This document shows, in pieces, positions 28,873 through 38,247 of a stretch of 64,000 bases of DNA. Below the pieces are notes generated by a model. The model was not told where the DNA came from, did no database searches, and was given only the letters and a program-made list of their open reading frames with translations. How positions within the stretch are numbered: the stretch's first letter is position 1; the number at the start of each line of letters is the position of its first letter. A program made the translations under genes and the position numbers. Location of the stretch: assembly GCA_016702705.1 (NCBI GenBank), contig JADJDM010000009.1, positions 179,046 through 243,045 on the forward strand, given 5' to 3'. Origin of the DNA: Bacteroidota bacterium (GTDB lineage Bacteria > Bacteroidota > Bacteroidia > B-17B0 > Aurantibacillaceae).

Positions 28873-29406
28873 ATGAAAGTGGTTTATTATATACTATTGA
28901 TTTTAGTGCTTTCAAATTGCGCAAAAGAAAAAACATTTGATGTCAAAAATAAAGTTACTGTTCAACATCCCACAAAAAAGGTAATTTATAAAGTCGAAGT
29001 ATTAGATGGTGATTTTTCGGTTTGCTCCCCTGGTGATCCGGATGGAAAGCCTGATTTATATTTGCAGTATGGCTATAGTACTTCTTTGTTTCAATATTAT
29101 GAAGTAACTAATGTATTAACTAATGTTAGTTATGACTCATTGCCAATTTCATTAGTGCTTTCAAATCCTCTAATTATTAATGAGGATAGTTACGCTGGCT
29201 ATTATGAGTGGAGAATTTATGATCAGGATGGGACTTCACCAAATACCTCAATAGATAATTTTTTAGGAGGATATAATTATGAGCGTGGGTCTTTTAATTT
29301 TAGTGTTCGAGCTAACACTCTACCATATATTGGTTATGAAGGAACTGATATAAGTTATTCAACTCAATATAAACTAATTCTAAAATTTTATTACAGATGG
29401 GAGTGA
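28873..29406 (+). CDS. Hypothetical lipoprotein, first gene of the caspase operon
   Basis: A 177-residue protein with a short lipoprotein signal ending LVLSNC, so it should be membrane-anchored in the periplasm or at the surface. The rest has beta-strand-rich sequence (YKVEVLDGDFSVCSPGDP, RANTLPYIGYEGTD). No known family recognised. The next gene starts 10 bases before its stop. Confidence 0.75.
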   Translation: MKVVYYILLILVLSNCAKEKTFDVKNKVTVQHPTKKVIYKVEVLDGDFSVCSPGDPDGKPDLYLQYGYSTSLFQYYEVTNVLTNVSYDSLPISLVLSNPLIINEDSYAGYYEWRIYDQDGTSPNTSIDNFLGGYNYERGSFNFSVRANTLPYIGYEGTDISYSTQYKLILKFYYRWE

Positions 29407-30638
29407 TAAAGTTTTTAATTTTATTGTTTACACTTCCAATTTGTTTGTGTGCTCAAAAGCTTTCTTTTCATCTTGAATATGCTGGAAAGTATAGTAAATT
29501 TCAGTTAAAGGATAATTTTTATGAGTATAAATTAAAGATAAGAAATTTTAGATTGGGATATGAGTACCCAATACATTTGCCAAATTCATCAGAATACCTT
29601 AGTGTTAATACAGCCGTAAGTGTCCCATTTTTTAAGTTTATTGAAAAGGATTTTAGAACTGATGGGAATGTAGGCGGAAAGTGGCAAAGTTTGGGTAGTA
29701 ATCGGGATATAGTATTAGAAGATTTTAAAAAACAACTATCAAATTTTGGTCCCTACTTAAATTTGAATTTAGGCATGTCATATAATTATAGTTCGCGAAT
29801 GCAAGTGTATTCTAATCTAGGAAGAAGTTTTTATGAATTTCGGGGAACAAAGACTTATTTTATAGATAAAGTTTATTTACATCAGTTTGGTTTAAGATAT
29901 AAAATGGTTGAAAAACTTTATGTTTATGATCAATACAAGAAACGTTACCTTGTAGATTTAAAGGAAAATAACAATAAAAAATTCTTATTAGGCATATATT
30001 TTGGATATGATTTGTCTAATATAATTAAGCAAGAGGGTAAGCAAGTATATAACTTTAATGGTTACGATGGTAATAATGAGTATTATGAATATTCAGAATA
30101 TCTTTATGGTAAACCAGTTTTAAAAACATTCCCAGTATTTGGGTTAAATTTCACGAAATTATTCAAACAAAAATTTATAAACTGGAAGGCAGATGTGAAT
30201 TATCAATTTATGAATGTTACTTATTCAAAAGCTGTTGCTGAGAAGGGATATTCTACAGCCTATGCAGGTGGAATTGTAGATGAAAAAAACCAAGAATCCA
30301 GGATGATGATTACAACTGGTCCCGAAATGATTTTTTTAAGCGGAAAAAAACTAAATATATTTTTTTCCGCTACAGGTGGATTAAACCTTTTTTACTATGC
30401 AGGTGTATTCGGATTAGAAACGCAACATCACAAAAATTATGATAATTTTAACTCCACTGCTTTTGTTTATAAACTTAATTCAGGAGTGCAATATAATAAA
30501 TTTAGGATTGGTGGAGAGTTTTCAAGTATACCTAAACAATTCAATAATTTTGGTGAGTATAAATTAAGTGGCTTTAATCAGATTAGAATTTTTATTAATT
30601 ACAATTTTTACACGAAAATAAAAAATGAAAAAATCTAG
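29397..30638 (+). CDS. Predicted outer-membrane beta-barrel protein, second gene of the caspase operon
   Basis: A 413-residue protein with a signal peptide (FLILLFTLPICLCAQ). It has long runs of alternating hydrophobic/polar residues and many aromatic residues (YEYKLKIRNFRLGYEY, IFINYNFYTKI at the end), a barrel-like pattern with a terminal aromatic strand. It overlaps the first gene by 10 bases and the third by 14 bases. No named family recognised. Confidence 0.7.
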   Translation: MGVIKFLILLFTLPICLCAQKLSFHLEYAGKYSKFQLKDNFYEYKLKIRNFRLGYEYPIHLPNSSEYLSVNTAVSVPFFKFIEKDFRTDGNVGGKWQSLGSNRDIVLEDFKKQLSNFGPYLNLNLGMSYNYSSRMQVYSNLGRSFYEFRGTKTYFIDKVYLHQFGLRYKMVEKLYVYDQYKKRYLVDLKENNNKKFLLGIYFGYDLSNIIKQEGKQVYNFNGYDGNNEYYEYSEYLYGKPVLKTFPVFGLNFTKLFKQKFINWKADVNYQFMNVTYSKAVAEKGYSTAYAGGIVDEKNQESRMMITTGPEMIFLSGKKLNIFFSATGGLNLFYYAGVFGLETQHHKNYDNFNSTAFVYKLNSGVQYNKFRIGGEFSSIPKQFNNFGEYKLSGFNQIRIFINYNFYTKIKNEKI

Positions 30639-31158
30639 GTTTATTCTACTTCTGTATTTACTTGTTTTTGCATTATATGATTGCAGAAAAAAAGTTGATT
30701 TTTCGGAGTTTGAAATGGAACTACAAAGCTACAATCTTGTTTTTGGAAGTTCAAGTGTAGTAATTGATAAAGGCTCATTAATAAACACTGCTAGTTTTTA
30801 TTATAAATATACTACCTCAACAGGAAATATAAGTGATTTGAATAATAATTATTATATAATCCATTCGGATTCAACTTTCCAGTTAAATAGTTCAGTTACT
30901 AATATAGCTAAAGCCGCCCAATTTAAGTTAGGATATAATATTTGTGAAAATTCAAGTAATCCTTGTCAAATATATCATGCTGAAATTAAACCGTATAAAT
31001 TAAAAATTAAAGTAGGAGAAACCTTTAATAGTTATTCAAATATAAAATATGAATTAATTCCTATACTGAATTATACTTATGATTCTATAAATAAGCAGAT
31101 TCTATTTAACGAAACTGAGGTTAATTGTATTTACATAGCAGCTAGAGAACATTTATGA
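30625..31158 (+). CDS. Hypothetical lipoprotein, third gene of the caspase operon
   Basis: A 177-residue protein with a lipoprotein signal ending LLVFALYDC. The mature part has no recognised motif. Its stop shares the ATGA sequence with the start of the WD40-caspase gene (31155), so these two genes overlap by 4 bases. Confidence 0.72.
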   Translation: MKKSRFILLLYLLVFALYDCRKKVDFSEFEMELQSYNLVFGSSSVVIDKGSLINTASFYYKYTTSTGNISDLNNNYYIIHSDSTFQLNSSVTNIAKAAQFKLGYNICENSSNPCQIYHAEIKPYKLKIKVGETFNSYSNIKYELIPILNYTYDSINKQILFNETEVNCIYIAAREHL

Positions 31159-31189
31159 ATAGAAGTGTAGTTACTATTTTCATTTTCTT

Positions 31190-31987
31190 TTGCTACATTT
31201 TGTGTGCGGGCAAACTAGTTTAATATTGCAAACAGGACATAATGGAAGTCTAAAACAAATTGCTTTTAGTTTCGATGACCAATATATTGCGTCCATTGAT
31301 GATGGAACAAGATTATTTTTTAGGATTTTAAAAACAGAGAAAGAATTTGCGGACCTTAAAGAAAACTTTCATACAGTTAACTCTTTGTGTTTTCATCCAA
31401 ATCTTCCTCTCCTTGTGAGTGGAGGTAGTGATAGCACTGTTCTAGTTTGGGATTATTTAAATTCTAAAATAGTTGATAAAATTAAATTTTCTTCAGGAGC
31501 AGTAACATCAGTTATGTTTTCAAGTGACGGGTCTAAATTACTTGTATGTGCAAATTCTTTAAATGAACTTAATTTTTCGGACAAACAAATTACTTTTAGC
31601 AAAAAGGACTTCTTCTATCAAAAGGCATATTTTTCAGACCTTGGAGTATTATTTAGCGTAGGAAATGGCGAGAAAAATTTTTACGCCAGCTTTAACAAAG
31701 TGAACAATAGTAATTCAACAAATACAATTCTAAAAAGAAGAGCTTTTGCTCCATTTCGTGACGGCACTCTTAATTTTTATTCTCTTGGAAGTAAGGGAAA
31801 TGAACTGACAGAATATAAATTATCTTCTAAGAATAATTTATATTATAAAAATTCGAAAATCACCGAAGGCTCGGATAAGTTTAAAATTATAGCAATTGAG
31901 TCTTCTAAAAAAGTACGTGACTGTGTCTACAAGGCAAAAAACATTTTGTTTATAAAGCTGCAGGGCTTAAAAAAGCATTTAATTTAA
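31190..31987 (+). pseudogene. Exported WD40-caspase, N-terminal WD40 part (frameshifted)
   Basis: The true gene should begin at ATG 31155, where the frame MNRSVVTIFIFFCYI gives a signal peptide, and shift at about 31197-31207 into the frame of this entry (CGQTSLILQTGHNG). WD40-type blades follow: AFSFDDQYIASIDD, SGGSDSTVLVWDY. Product continues in another frame from about 31925 (QGKKHFVYKAAGLKKAFNLSGHN). The whole gene spans 31155-34070, about 970 residues. Confidence 0.72.
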
Positions 31988-32013
31988 GTGGACATAATTT
32001 TCCCCCAAATTGT

Positions 32014-32904
32014 TTGGCTATAAGTAATAAAGAAAAATGGTTAGCTAGTTCAGATCAAACAGGAAATATCTTTTTGTGGAATTTGGAAAACGGGAGGCTA
32101 ACTGCAGTTTTGCAATCAAAGGTTATTAAGGTTATTGATGCTAGCATAGGTAAAGATCAAAAAACGCTGAGTTTATTATATTCAAGTGGAGAATTAAAAA
32201 TATGGAATTTAGAGAATAACAATATATATTCTGAAAAATTTGATTCGAAAAAATTTCTAAAGGGCGAGTCGGAAAATTATTTTCCAACAAGAATTATAAA
32301 TGAAACAGACAGTACTTTAGTTTTTAATGTTTTTAAGACGAAAGTGAATCTAACCGAGGCAGTGATAAAGGCTGAAGCATTTGCCGTTACTTATAATAAA
32401 AGAACTAATGGCTATAATTTTGCGATTACAAAGTCGGAAAATTACCGAAGTTTGTTAAAAAGAAGAAATGGAAGAAAGACTATTTTGGAAACGATTGAAA
32501 AATTTCCTGAAGTAAATGATGAAAGATACTTGACAGATTTTGAAAGCAATTTACTTAAAAATAAACTAGTTAATGGAATTGTGAATAATTTCCATTCTGA
32601 TGCGCTTTTTCTTGATATTGTAATTAAGTCAAATGGAGAACTGGAACTTATTTCTAATAAAACAAAGAAGAAGATTAAATCGATAATTGTTGGAGATAGG
32701 GATTTTATTTATATTAATGATTCTTCTTATTATTACGCATCAAAAGGAGCATTGCCTTTTTTGGCGTTTAGAAATGGGGAAAATATTTATGATTTTGACC
32801 AATTTGATGTTAAATATAATAGACCAGATGTTATTTTTTCGGATTTAGGATTTATTAATCAAAATCAAATTGAAGCGTCGAAAGTACTTACAAAAAGAGA
32901 ATAA
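32014..32904 (+). pseudogene. Exported WD40-caspase, second WD40 part (frameshifted)
   Basis: Continues the propeller: LAISNKEKWLASSDQTGNIFLWNLENG is a textbook WD40 blade (residues cited in pieces). It is open in frame from about 31940. Near 32850 the segment YNRPDVIFSDLGF matches the linker that precedes the caspase domain in related WD40-caspase proteins. A shift near 32880 moves the frame into the caspase part. Confidence 0.72.
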
Positions 32905-32906
32905 AG

Positions 32907-34070
32907 TTGGTGGGAGAAATAAAGGAAAATGGATTGAAGAGGCCACCATCATTCTCTTTAATTTTGCCAAAAGAATTAGAAGTTGAAGGCGATAAGTTTA
33001 ATTTTGGTGTTTTTTCTGAATCAAAATTTTCACAAATTAAAAAATTAATCGTTTTAGTGAATGGTATTCCACTAAACGGGATAGAAGGTATTTCAATTGA
33101 GTCGGGGGAGGATTTTGAAAAACAAGTTTCACTAACTCTCGAGAACGGCAAAAATTATTTTCAGGTTTATATTGTGGATTTTGAAGGTACAAAATCCTTA
33201 ACTAAAAGCTTTGTAGTTAATTCAACAATTAGTAAGTTAAGTAAACCTAATTTATATGTTGTTGCTATAGGAGTTTCAGATCACAAGTCAAAGGAAAATA
33301 GTTTGGTATATGCAAAAAAGGATGCAATTGATTTTTTGAATAAAATGAAAAAAAATAAGATATATAAGGATGTAAAGTATAAGTTGTTGTTTGATTCGGC
33401 AGCAACGAAAAGGCAGATTGAAACTATAAATGAATTTGTAAGCCCTGCGAAAGAATCAGATGTGTTTATTCTTTTTTATGCGGGGCATGGTGTACTTGAC
33501 AAAGAATTAAACTATTATTTATCTACTTATTCAATTGATTTTACAGCCCCACAAATCGAAGGTTTATCCATAGATACATTGAGTCACATAGTGAGTCAAA
33601 TTAAATGTAGAAAGAAATTAGTGTTTATTGACGCCTGTCATAGTGGCGAAGTGGATAAGGAAGATATTGTGATTAATAATATTCAAATTACAAGTGAAAA
33701 TAAAGAAGTGAAATTCAGGGCTATTGGAAGTAAAGGTGTTTCAAGTAAAAATTTGTATGATTCAAAATCTTCCATTGAAATTGCAAAGCTATTGTTTACA
33801 GACACAAGGTCAAACAATGGAGTAAACATTATTTCTTCGGCTGGTGGAGCGGAATATGCAATGGAAGGAGGCGAATGGAAAAATGGAGTTTTTACCTATG
33901 CATTATTGAATGGCTTTAAAACTAATGAGGCTGACCTAAATAAAGATGGTGAAATATGGGTAAATGAATTACAGGAGTATTTAGGTAAAAAGGTAAGTTT
34001 AATAACCGGCGGCAAGCAAACTCCAACGAGTAGATCAGAAAATTTGTCTAGTAATTTTAGAGTTTGGTAA
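32907..34070 (+). CDS. Exported WD40-caspase, C14 caspase-domain part
   Basis: A caspase-like (peptidase C14) domain. After a short beta domain comes the opening LYVVAIGVSDHK and the catalytic dyad: His in FYAGHG (codon 33486) and Cys in IDACHSGE (codon 33636). Both are intact. The C-terminal subunit includes an acidic EADLNKDGEIWVNEL stretch. It is the last gene of the operon. With a signal peptide at the N-terminus of the gene, the caspase would act outside the cytoplasm. Proteolytic substrate unknown; the frameshifts upstream make activity in this strain uncertain. Confidence 0.8.
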   Translation: MVGEIKENGLKRPPSFSLILPKELEVEGDKFNFGVFSESKFSQIKKLIVLVNGIPLNGIEGISIESGEDFEKQVSLTLENGKNYFQVYIVDFEGTKSLTKSFVVNSTISKLSKPNLYVVAIGVSDHKSKENSLVYAKKDAIDFLNKMKKNKIYKDVKYKLLFDSAATKRQIETINEFVSPAKESDVFILFYAGHGVLDKELNYYLSTYSIDFTAPQIEGLSIDTLSHIVSQIKCRKKLVFIDACHSGEVDKEDIVINNIQITSENKEVKFRAIGSKGVSSKNLYDSKSSIEIAKLLFTDTRSNNGVNIISSAGGAEYAMEGGEWKNGVFTYALLNGFKTNEADLNKDGEIWVNELQEYLGKKVSLITGGKQTPTSRSENLSSNFRVW

Positions 34071-34107
34071 ATTTATTATTAATTGAGAAATAATTCAATC
34101 ATAAGTT

Positions 34108-34115
34108 TATCTTTG
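34108..34115 (+). promoter_or_regulatory. -7 box TATCTTTG of the small membrane protein gene
   Basis: An exact TAnnTTTG match that ends 4 bases before the ATG at 34120, as for truA. Confidence 0.55.
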
Positions 34116-34119
34116 CCTC

Positions 34120-34371
34120 ATGTATAGAGCAACTTCTTATTTGAGTTTAGTTTTTGGTGGCTTGGCAGCCTTGTCGGTTATTAGTGCGCAGTTTTTATTT
34201 ATTGGTTTAATCTGTTCCATTTTGGGGTTTGCAGCATCCATCTTTAATATTTTTATTCAAACAAAATATCAAATGGAGAAAAGATTATTTACTAAAGCTC
34301 ATTTAGGTTTGGTCTTATCTTCTATACCGGTAATTTACATTGTTATTATAGTACTGATATTTAAAGCCTAA
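34120..34371 (+). CDS. Small membrane protein (two to three helices)
   Basis: An 83-residue hydrophobic protein with helices at about residues 7-45 and 60-82 and a short basic loop (QTKYQMEKRLFTKAH). No family recognised. The start ATG is 4 bases after a promoter box. It lies one base before the prenyltransferase gene, so both are probably co-transcribed. Confidence 0.68.
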   Translation: MYRATSYLSLVFGGLAALSVISAQFLFIGLICSILGFAASIFNIFIQTKYQMEKRLFTKAHLGLVLSSIPVIYIVIIVLIFKA

Positions 34372-34372
34372 T

Positions 34373-34657
34373 ATGATTGTTGTAGTAAGAAACTATTTAT
34401 CGCTTATAAAATTTAGTCACACTATTTTTGCATTACCCTTTGCTTTAATTGGATTTACATTATCAATAAAAGATGATCTAAGTAAATTTAATCCATTACT
34501 TTTAGTGTATGTTGTTTTATGTATGGTATTTGCGCGAAGTGCAGCAATGGGTTTTAATCGTTACATCGATAGAAAATTTGATGCTATGAACCCCCGCACT
34601 AAAACACGTGAAGTATCTGCCGGACTTATATCTGCAAACGCTGCTTTGCTTTTGTAA
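34373..34657 (+). pseudogene. UbiA-type prenyltransferase, N-terminal part (frameshifted)
   Basis: Starts with LIKFSHTIFALPFALIGF, characteristic of the UbiA-like polyprenyltransferases including MqnP of the futalosine menaquinone route. The first Mg/diphosphate motif NRYIDRKFD (NxxxDxxxD) is intact. The frame closes early at 34657 because one T appears to be missing from the T4 run at 34650-34653. The whole gene is 34373-35235, about 287 residues, the usual length. It would transfer a prenyl chain to an aromatic quinone precursor in the inner membrane. Confidence 0.8.
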
Positions 34658-34740
34658 TTATCACTAGCTTATTATTTGTTGTCACAACATGGTTTATTAA
34701 CCCAATTTGTTTTTACTTATCTCCTGTTGCTTTATTAGTT

Positions 34741-35235
34741 GTGTTGGGTTATAGTTATACAAAACGCTTTACAGCACTTTGTCACATTGTTTTAGGAATT
34801 GGATTAGCATTAGCACCAATAGGTTCTTATTTAGCTGTAACAGGTGAATTTGCTTGGCTTCCTTTATTGTTCAGTTTTACAGTTTTGTTTTGGGTAAGTG
34901 GTTTTGATATTATTTATGCATTACAAGATGAGGAGTTTGATGTATCACAAAATTTAAAATCAATTCCAGGTTATTTAGGAAAGAAAAATGCATTACGTTT
35001 AAGCGAAGTATTACACGTGCTAAGTGCAGCACTTGTTATTTTTGCTGGGTATTATGCGCAATTTGGTATGATCTATTGGGCAGGTGTAATAGTGTTTTGC
35101 AGCTTATTAATATATCAGCACTCTATTGTAAAACCTACAGATTTAAGTAGAGTTAATTTAGCATTTGGAACAACAAATGGCATTGCAAGTGTTATTTTTG
35201 CTTGTTTTACAATTACAGATATACTTCTGAAATAA
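34741..35235 (+). pseudogene. UbiA-type prenyltransferase, C-terminal part (frameshifted)
   Basis: Open in frame from about 34642 (FVIITSLLFVVTTWF) and continuing with GYSYTKRFTALCH and the second motif YALQDEEFD (DxxxD), then further membrane helices. It is the direct continuation of the previous entry. It converges on the OmpA-family gene with a 9-base gap. Confidence 0.8.
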
Positions 35236-35244
35236 AAGGAAAAC

Positions 35245-38241
35245 TTACTTAGTTAAATTTATTACTTTAAACTCTGTTCTTCTGTTTACTGCGTGTTCTT
35301 CTTCCGTACAGCTAACATCGTTGCCACATTTGTTTTTAAGTTTTGTTTCTCCAAAGCCAATTGCTTTTAAGCGATTTTTGTTTACTCCATTTCCTGCAAT
35401 ATAAGTTACTGCCGATTGAGCTCTCTTTTTAGATAATTGCATATTAAACTCATCAGTTGAACGAGAATCGGTATGCGAACTTAACTCAATTGTAATTTGA
35501 GGATTATCTTTCATTATTTTAATAACTTTATCTAATACCTTTTTACCTGCATCATCTACTTGGTAATCTCCATATGCATAGTATAATTTTTCTTCAATTG
35601 TTATACTTGAATTTTTTGGATTTTTATTTAAGTTCACAGTGTCTAACCAAGGATCATCAATATAGATATCTGTTAACTCATTTTCTTCGCCTTTTAAAAT
35701 GTGAAATTCAAATCCTTTTTCGTTTCTATAAATTTCTTTTATAACTTTCCCATCGGCAGATTTTAATGTGATTTTCTTAATATTAGCAAGCCTTGCGTCG
35801 TCCTCATTAAATTCAATAACATAACTTTTTTCGGCCAATAGTTTGTCGAAATTTATTTTTCCATTTCCATCAGTTGTGTCGGCCTTTAAAAGAGAACGGT
35901 TTTCATCTTTTAGATACACTATTAAATTCGGAATAGGATTTTTGTTTTCATCGTATACAGTAGTTTTAAAGTTAAGTAGCATATCTGTATCGTCAACAGA
36001 TAATTCTGAAATGTTTGTTTTTTCTCCCTTTAAAATATGGTACTCAAATCCTTTTTCGGTTCTAATGATTTCTCTTGTTACTCTTCCGTCATCCGATTTT
36101 ATGATGATTTTTTTGTACTTGCTTAATCTACTATCATCTTCATCAAATTCAACAACATAACTTTGGTCGCCCATAAGCTTGTTGAATTTTATTTTTCCAT
36201 TTCCATCAGTTGTTTGTGTTGATATTACTTTCCCTGCTTCATCCTTTAAAAATACTTTTAAGTTAGGAATAGTAACATTGTCTTCATTGTAAACTGTTGC
36301 CATAAAGTTAAGTGCAATGTCAGTGTCCTTAACTAGCATTTCTGAAATATCGTTTTTATCGCCTTTTAAAACATGGAATTCAAACCCTTTTTCGTTTCTT
36401 AAAACTTCTCTGGTAGTTTTTCCATCGTCTGATTTGATGATGATTTTTTTATATCTACTCAGCCTTGTATCATTTTCATCAAATTCAACAATGTAATTTT
36501 TGTCACCCATCAAGGTGTTAAATTTTATTTTACCATTTCCATCAGTTGTTTGCGTTGAAATTATTTTACCACTTTCATCTTTTAAAAATACTTTTAAGTT
36601 AGGAATGGTAACATTGTCTTCATTAAAAATAGTTGCCATAAAGCTTAGCGAAATATCCGAATCTTCAACTAACATCTCTGAAATGCCTGTTTTATCTTTA
36701 TTTAAAAGGTTCAAAGAAAATTTCCCATTTTCACCAGCTGTTGTAGTAAGTAAGGTTTTACCTTTATTGTTTGTTAGATATATTTTTGTTCCTGGCGCAA
36801 GTAATGAATCGGATTCAACAATTTCAATTAAAATGGATTCACCAGGAGGGATTTTAGTAAACACAAATGCACCAAACTGATTAGTTGTTGTTTCATCAAT
36901 GATGTTTCCGTTTTTATCTTTTGCAACTATTTTTGTATTTGAAATAGGTAATGAAGGAGAGTCGTTAAACAACAAATTACCCGCTAGTATTTTGTCGTCA
37001 TCTAAATCCATATCGGGCAAAGCGTTTGGATCGCTTGGTAGGTTTTTAAATACAAATTTGTCGCCTGAATTTGCCCCGCTTACTCTTACTATACTGTGGT
37101 TTTTGTCGGCAAAATAATAATGTTTCATGTTCGAAAACAAACTGTCGTTTTCATCAATATCAACTAAGTACTTTTCGTTTGTTTTTAATGAGCTAAATTT
37201 AAAGTAACCATCTTTATCAGTACGTGTTGTTGCAATAGGATTTCCTAAGCTATCTTTTAATTCAAGTTTTATGTTTTCAGAAGGATCAAATAAATCTTTG
37301 CTATTTAAAACGAAACCTTCGAACTCAATATATTTTTGTGTAAAAACAAAACTAAAAATATCATCGCTTCCATTTCTATTACTTGATACATAGCCATTAA
37401 CCGAATCAGCAAAATAAATGGCAAAGTCATCTGAAGGTGAATTTATTCCTAATCCTTCGTTTCTGTTTAAAACCCATTTTCCCTCAACTTGGGTTGCACT
37501 AAATATATCTAGTCCACCAAAGCCAACATGTTTATCTGAAGAAAAGAAAAGCATTCCGTCTTTTCTCATGCAAGGGAATAATTCATTGCCTAACGAGTTC
37601 ACACTTGGACCTAAATTTACTGGTTTAGCCCAACTGTCACCGGCTCTTTCACACACGTATAAGTCAGTGCCACCATAACCACCAGGCATATCACTCGAAA
37701 AGAAAAGATATTTCCCATCCTTTGAAACACTTGCGTGGCCAAGTGAATATTCATCACTATCATAAATAAATTTTTTTGGTTTACTCCAACTAGTTCCTTT
37801 TTTAGTCATGAAATAAAGTTTCGATTGATTTACAAAGGATTTATTTTTCTCTACGTGATATTGAGTGCGTGTTAAATAAGCTTCATTCAAATCAAATGAA
37901 AACGAAATTGGACCATCATGATAAGAAGTATTAGTTGAACGAGAGAATACTTTTTTCTTGCTAAATTTTCCTTCTTCTTTTTTACTAAAGAATAAATCAA
38001 GATAAGGGTGTCCATCAACATCGGTTGCTTCTAAATTAACGAGGTCCTCTTTTTGTTCGCCAACAAATACAATTCCTTCGCCATATTTTACAGCTCCAAA
38101 TTCTGATTTTTTGGTGTTGATTTTATTTAATGGAGTTAGCTCGTACTCCACTAATTTATCTTTGGCATCAATATTAACGGAGTTTTGTCCGTTTAAATAA
38201 CATGAAAATAATAAGCAATAAACTATAAAAAACCTCTGCAT
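35245..38241 (-). CDS. OmpA-family protein with PD40 repeats and 112-residue tandem repeats
   Basis: A 998-residue exported protein. Residues 1-19 form a signal peptide. About 50-300 hold PD40/WD40-like blades (KDGKYLFFSSDMPGGYGGTDL and similar). About 305-530 carry carboxypeptidase-regulatory-like beta-sandwich units. Three tandem 112-residue repeats (534-645, 646-757, 758-866) follow, each with NGKI.F..L and FHILKG-type ends. The C-terminal OmpA domain (about 885-998) has the peptidoglycan-binding pattern SSHTDSRSTDEFN and NRRTEFKV. This layout resembles PorE-like proteins that anchor T9SS machinery to the cell wall. It is directly downstream of the SprF-like gene. Confidence 0.85.
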   Translation of the reverse strand: MQRFFIVYCLLFSCYLNGQNSVNIDAKDKLVEYELTPLNKINTKKSEFGAVKYGEGIVFVGEQKEDLVNLEATDVDGHPYLDLFFSKKEEGKFSKKKVFSRSTNTSYHDGPISFSFDLNEAYLTRTQYHVEKNKSFVNQSKLYFMTKKGTSWSKPKKFIYDSDEYSLGHASVSKDGKYLFFSSDMPGGYGGTDLYVCERAGDSWAKPVNLGPSVNSLGNELFPCMRKDGMLFFSSDKHVGFGGLDIFSATQVEGKWVLNRNEGLGINSPSDDFAIYFADSVNGYVSSNRNGSDDIFSFVFTQKYIEFEGFVLNSKDLFDPSENIKLELKDSLGNPIATTRTDKDGYFKFSSLKTNEKYLVDIDENDSLFSNMKHYYFADKNHSIVRVSGANSGDKFVFKNLPSDPNALPDMDLDDDKILAGNLLFNDSPSLPISNTKIVAKDKNGNIIDETTTNQFGAFVFTKIPPGESILIEIVESDSLLAPGTKIYLTNNKGKTLLTTTAGENGKFSLNLLNKDKTGISEMLVEDSDISLSFMATIFNEDNVTIPNLKVFLKDESGKIISTQTTDGNGKIKFNTLMGDKNYIVEFDENDTRLSRYKKIIIKSDDGKTTREVLRNEKGFEFHVLKGDKNDISEMLVKDTDIALNFMATVYNEDNVTIPNLKVFLKDEAGKVISTQTTDGNGKIKFNKLMGDQSYVVEFDEDDSRLSKYKKIIIKSDDGRVTREIIRTEKGFEYHILKGEKTNISELSVDDTDMLLNFKTTVYDENKNPIPNLIVYLKDENRSLLKADTTDGNGKINFDKLLAEKSYVIEFNEDDARLANIKKITLKSADGKVIKEIYRNEKGFEFHILKGEENELTDIYIDDPWLDTVNLNKNPKNSSITIEEKLYYAYGDYQVDDAGKKVLDKVIKIMKDNPQITIELSSHTDSRSTDEFNMQLSKKRAQSAVTYIAGNGVNKNRLKAIGFGETKLKNKCGNDVSCTEEEHAVNRRTEFKVINLTK

Positions 38242-38247
38242 AAAATA

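Noticed and set aside
34373..35235. Programmed frameshift in ubiA
   Set aside because: No slippery heptamer or downstream stem is visible, and the T4 run fits a missing base; several other genes in the window have the same kind of shift.
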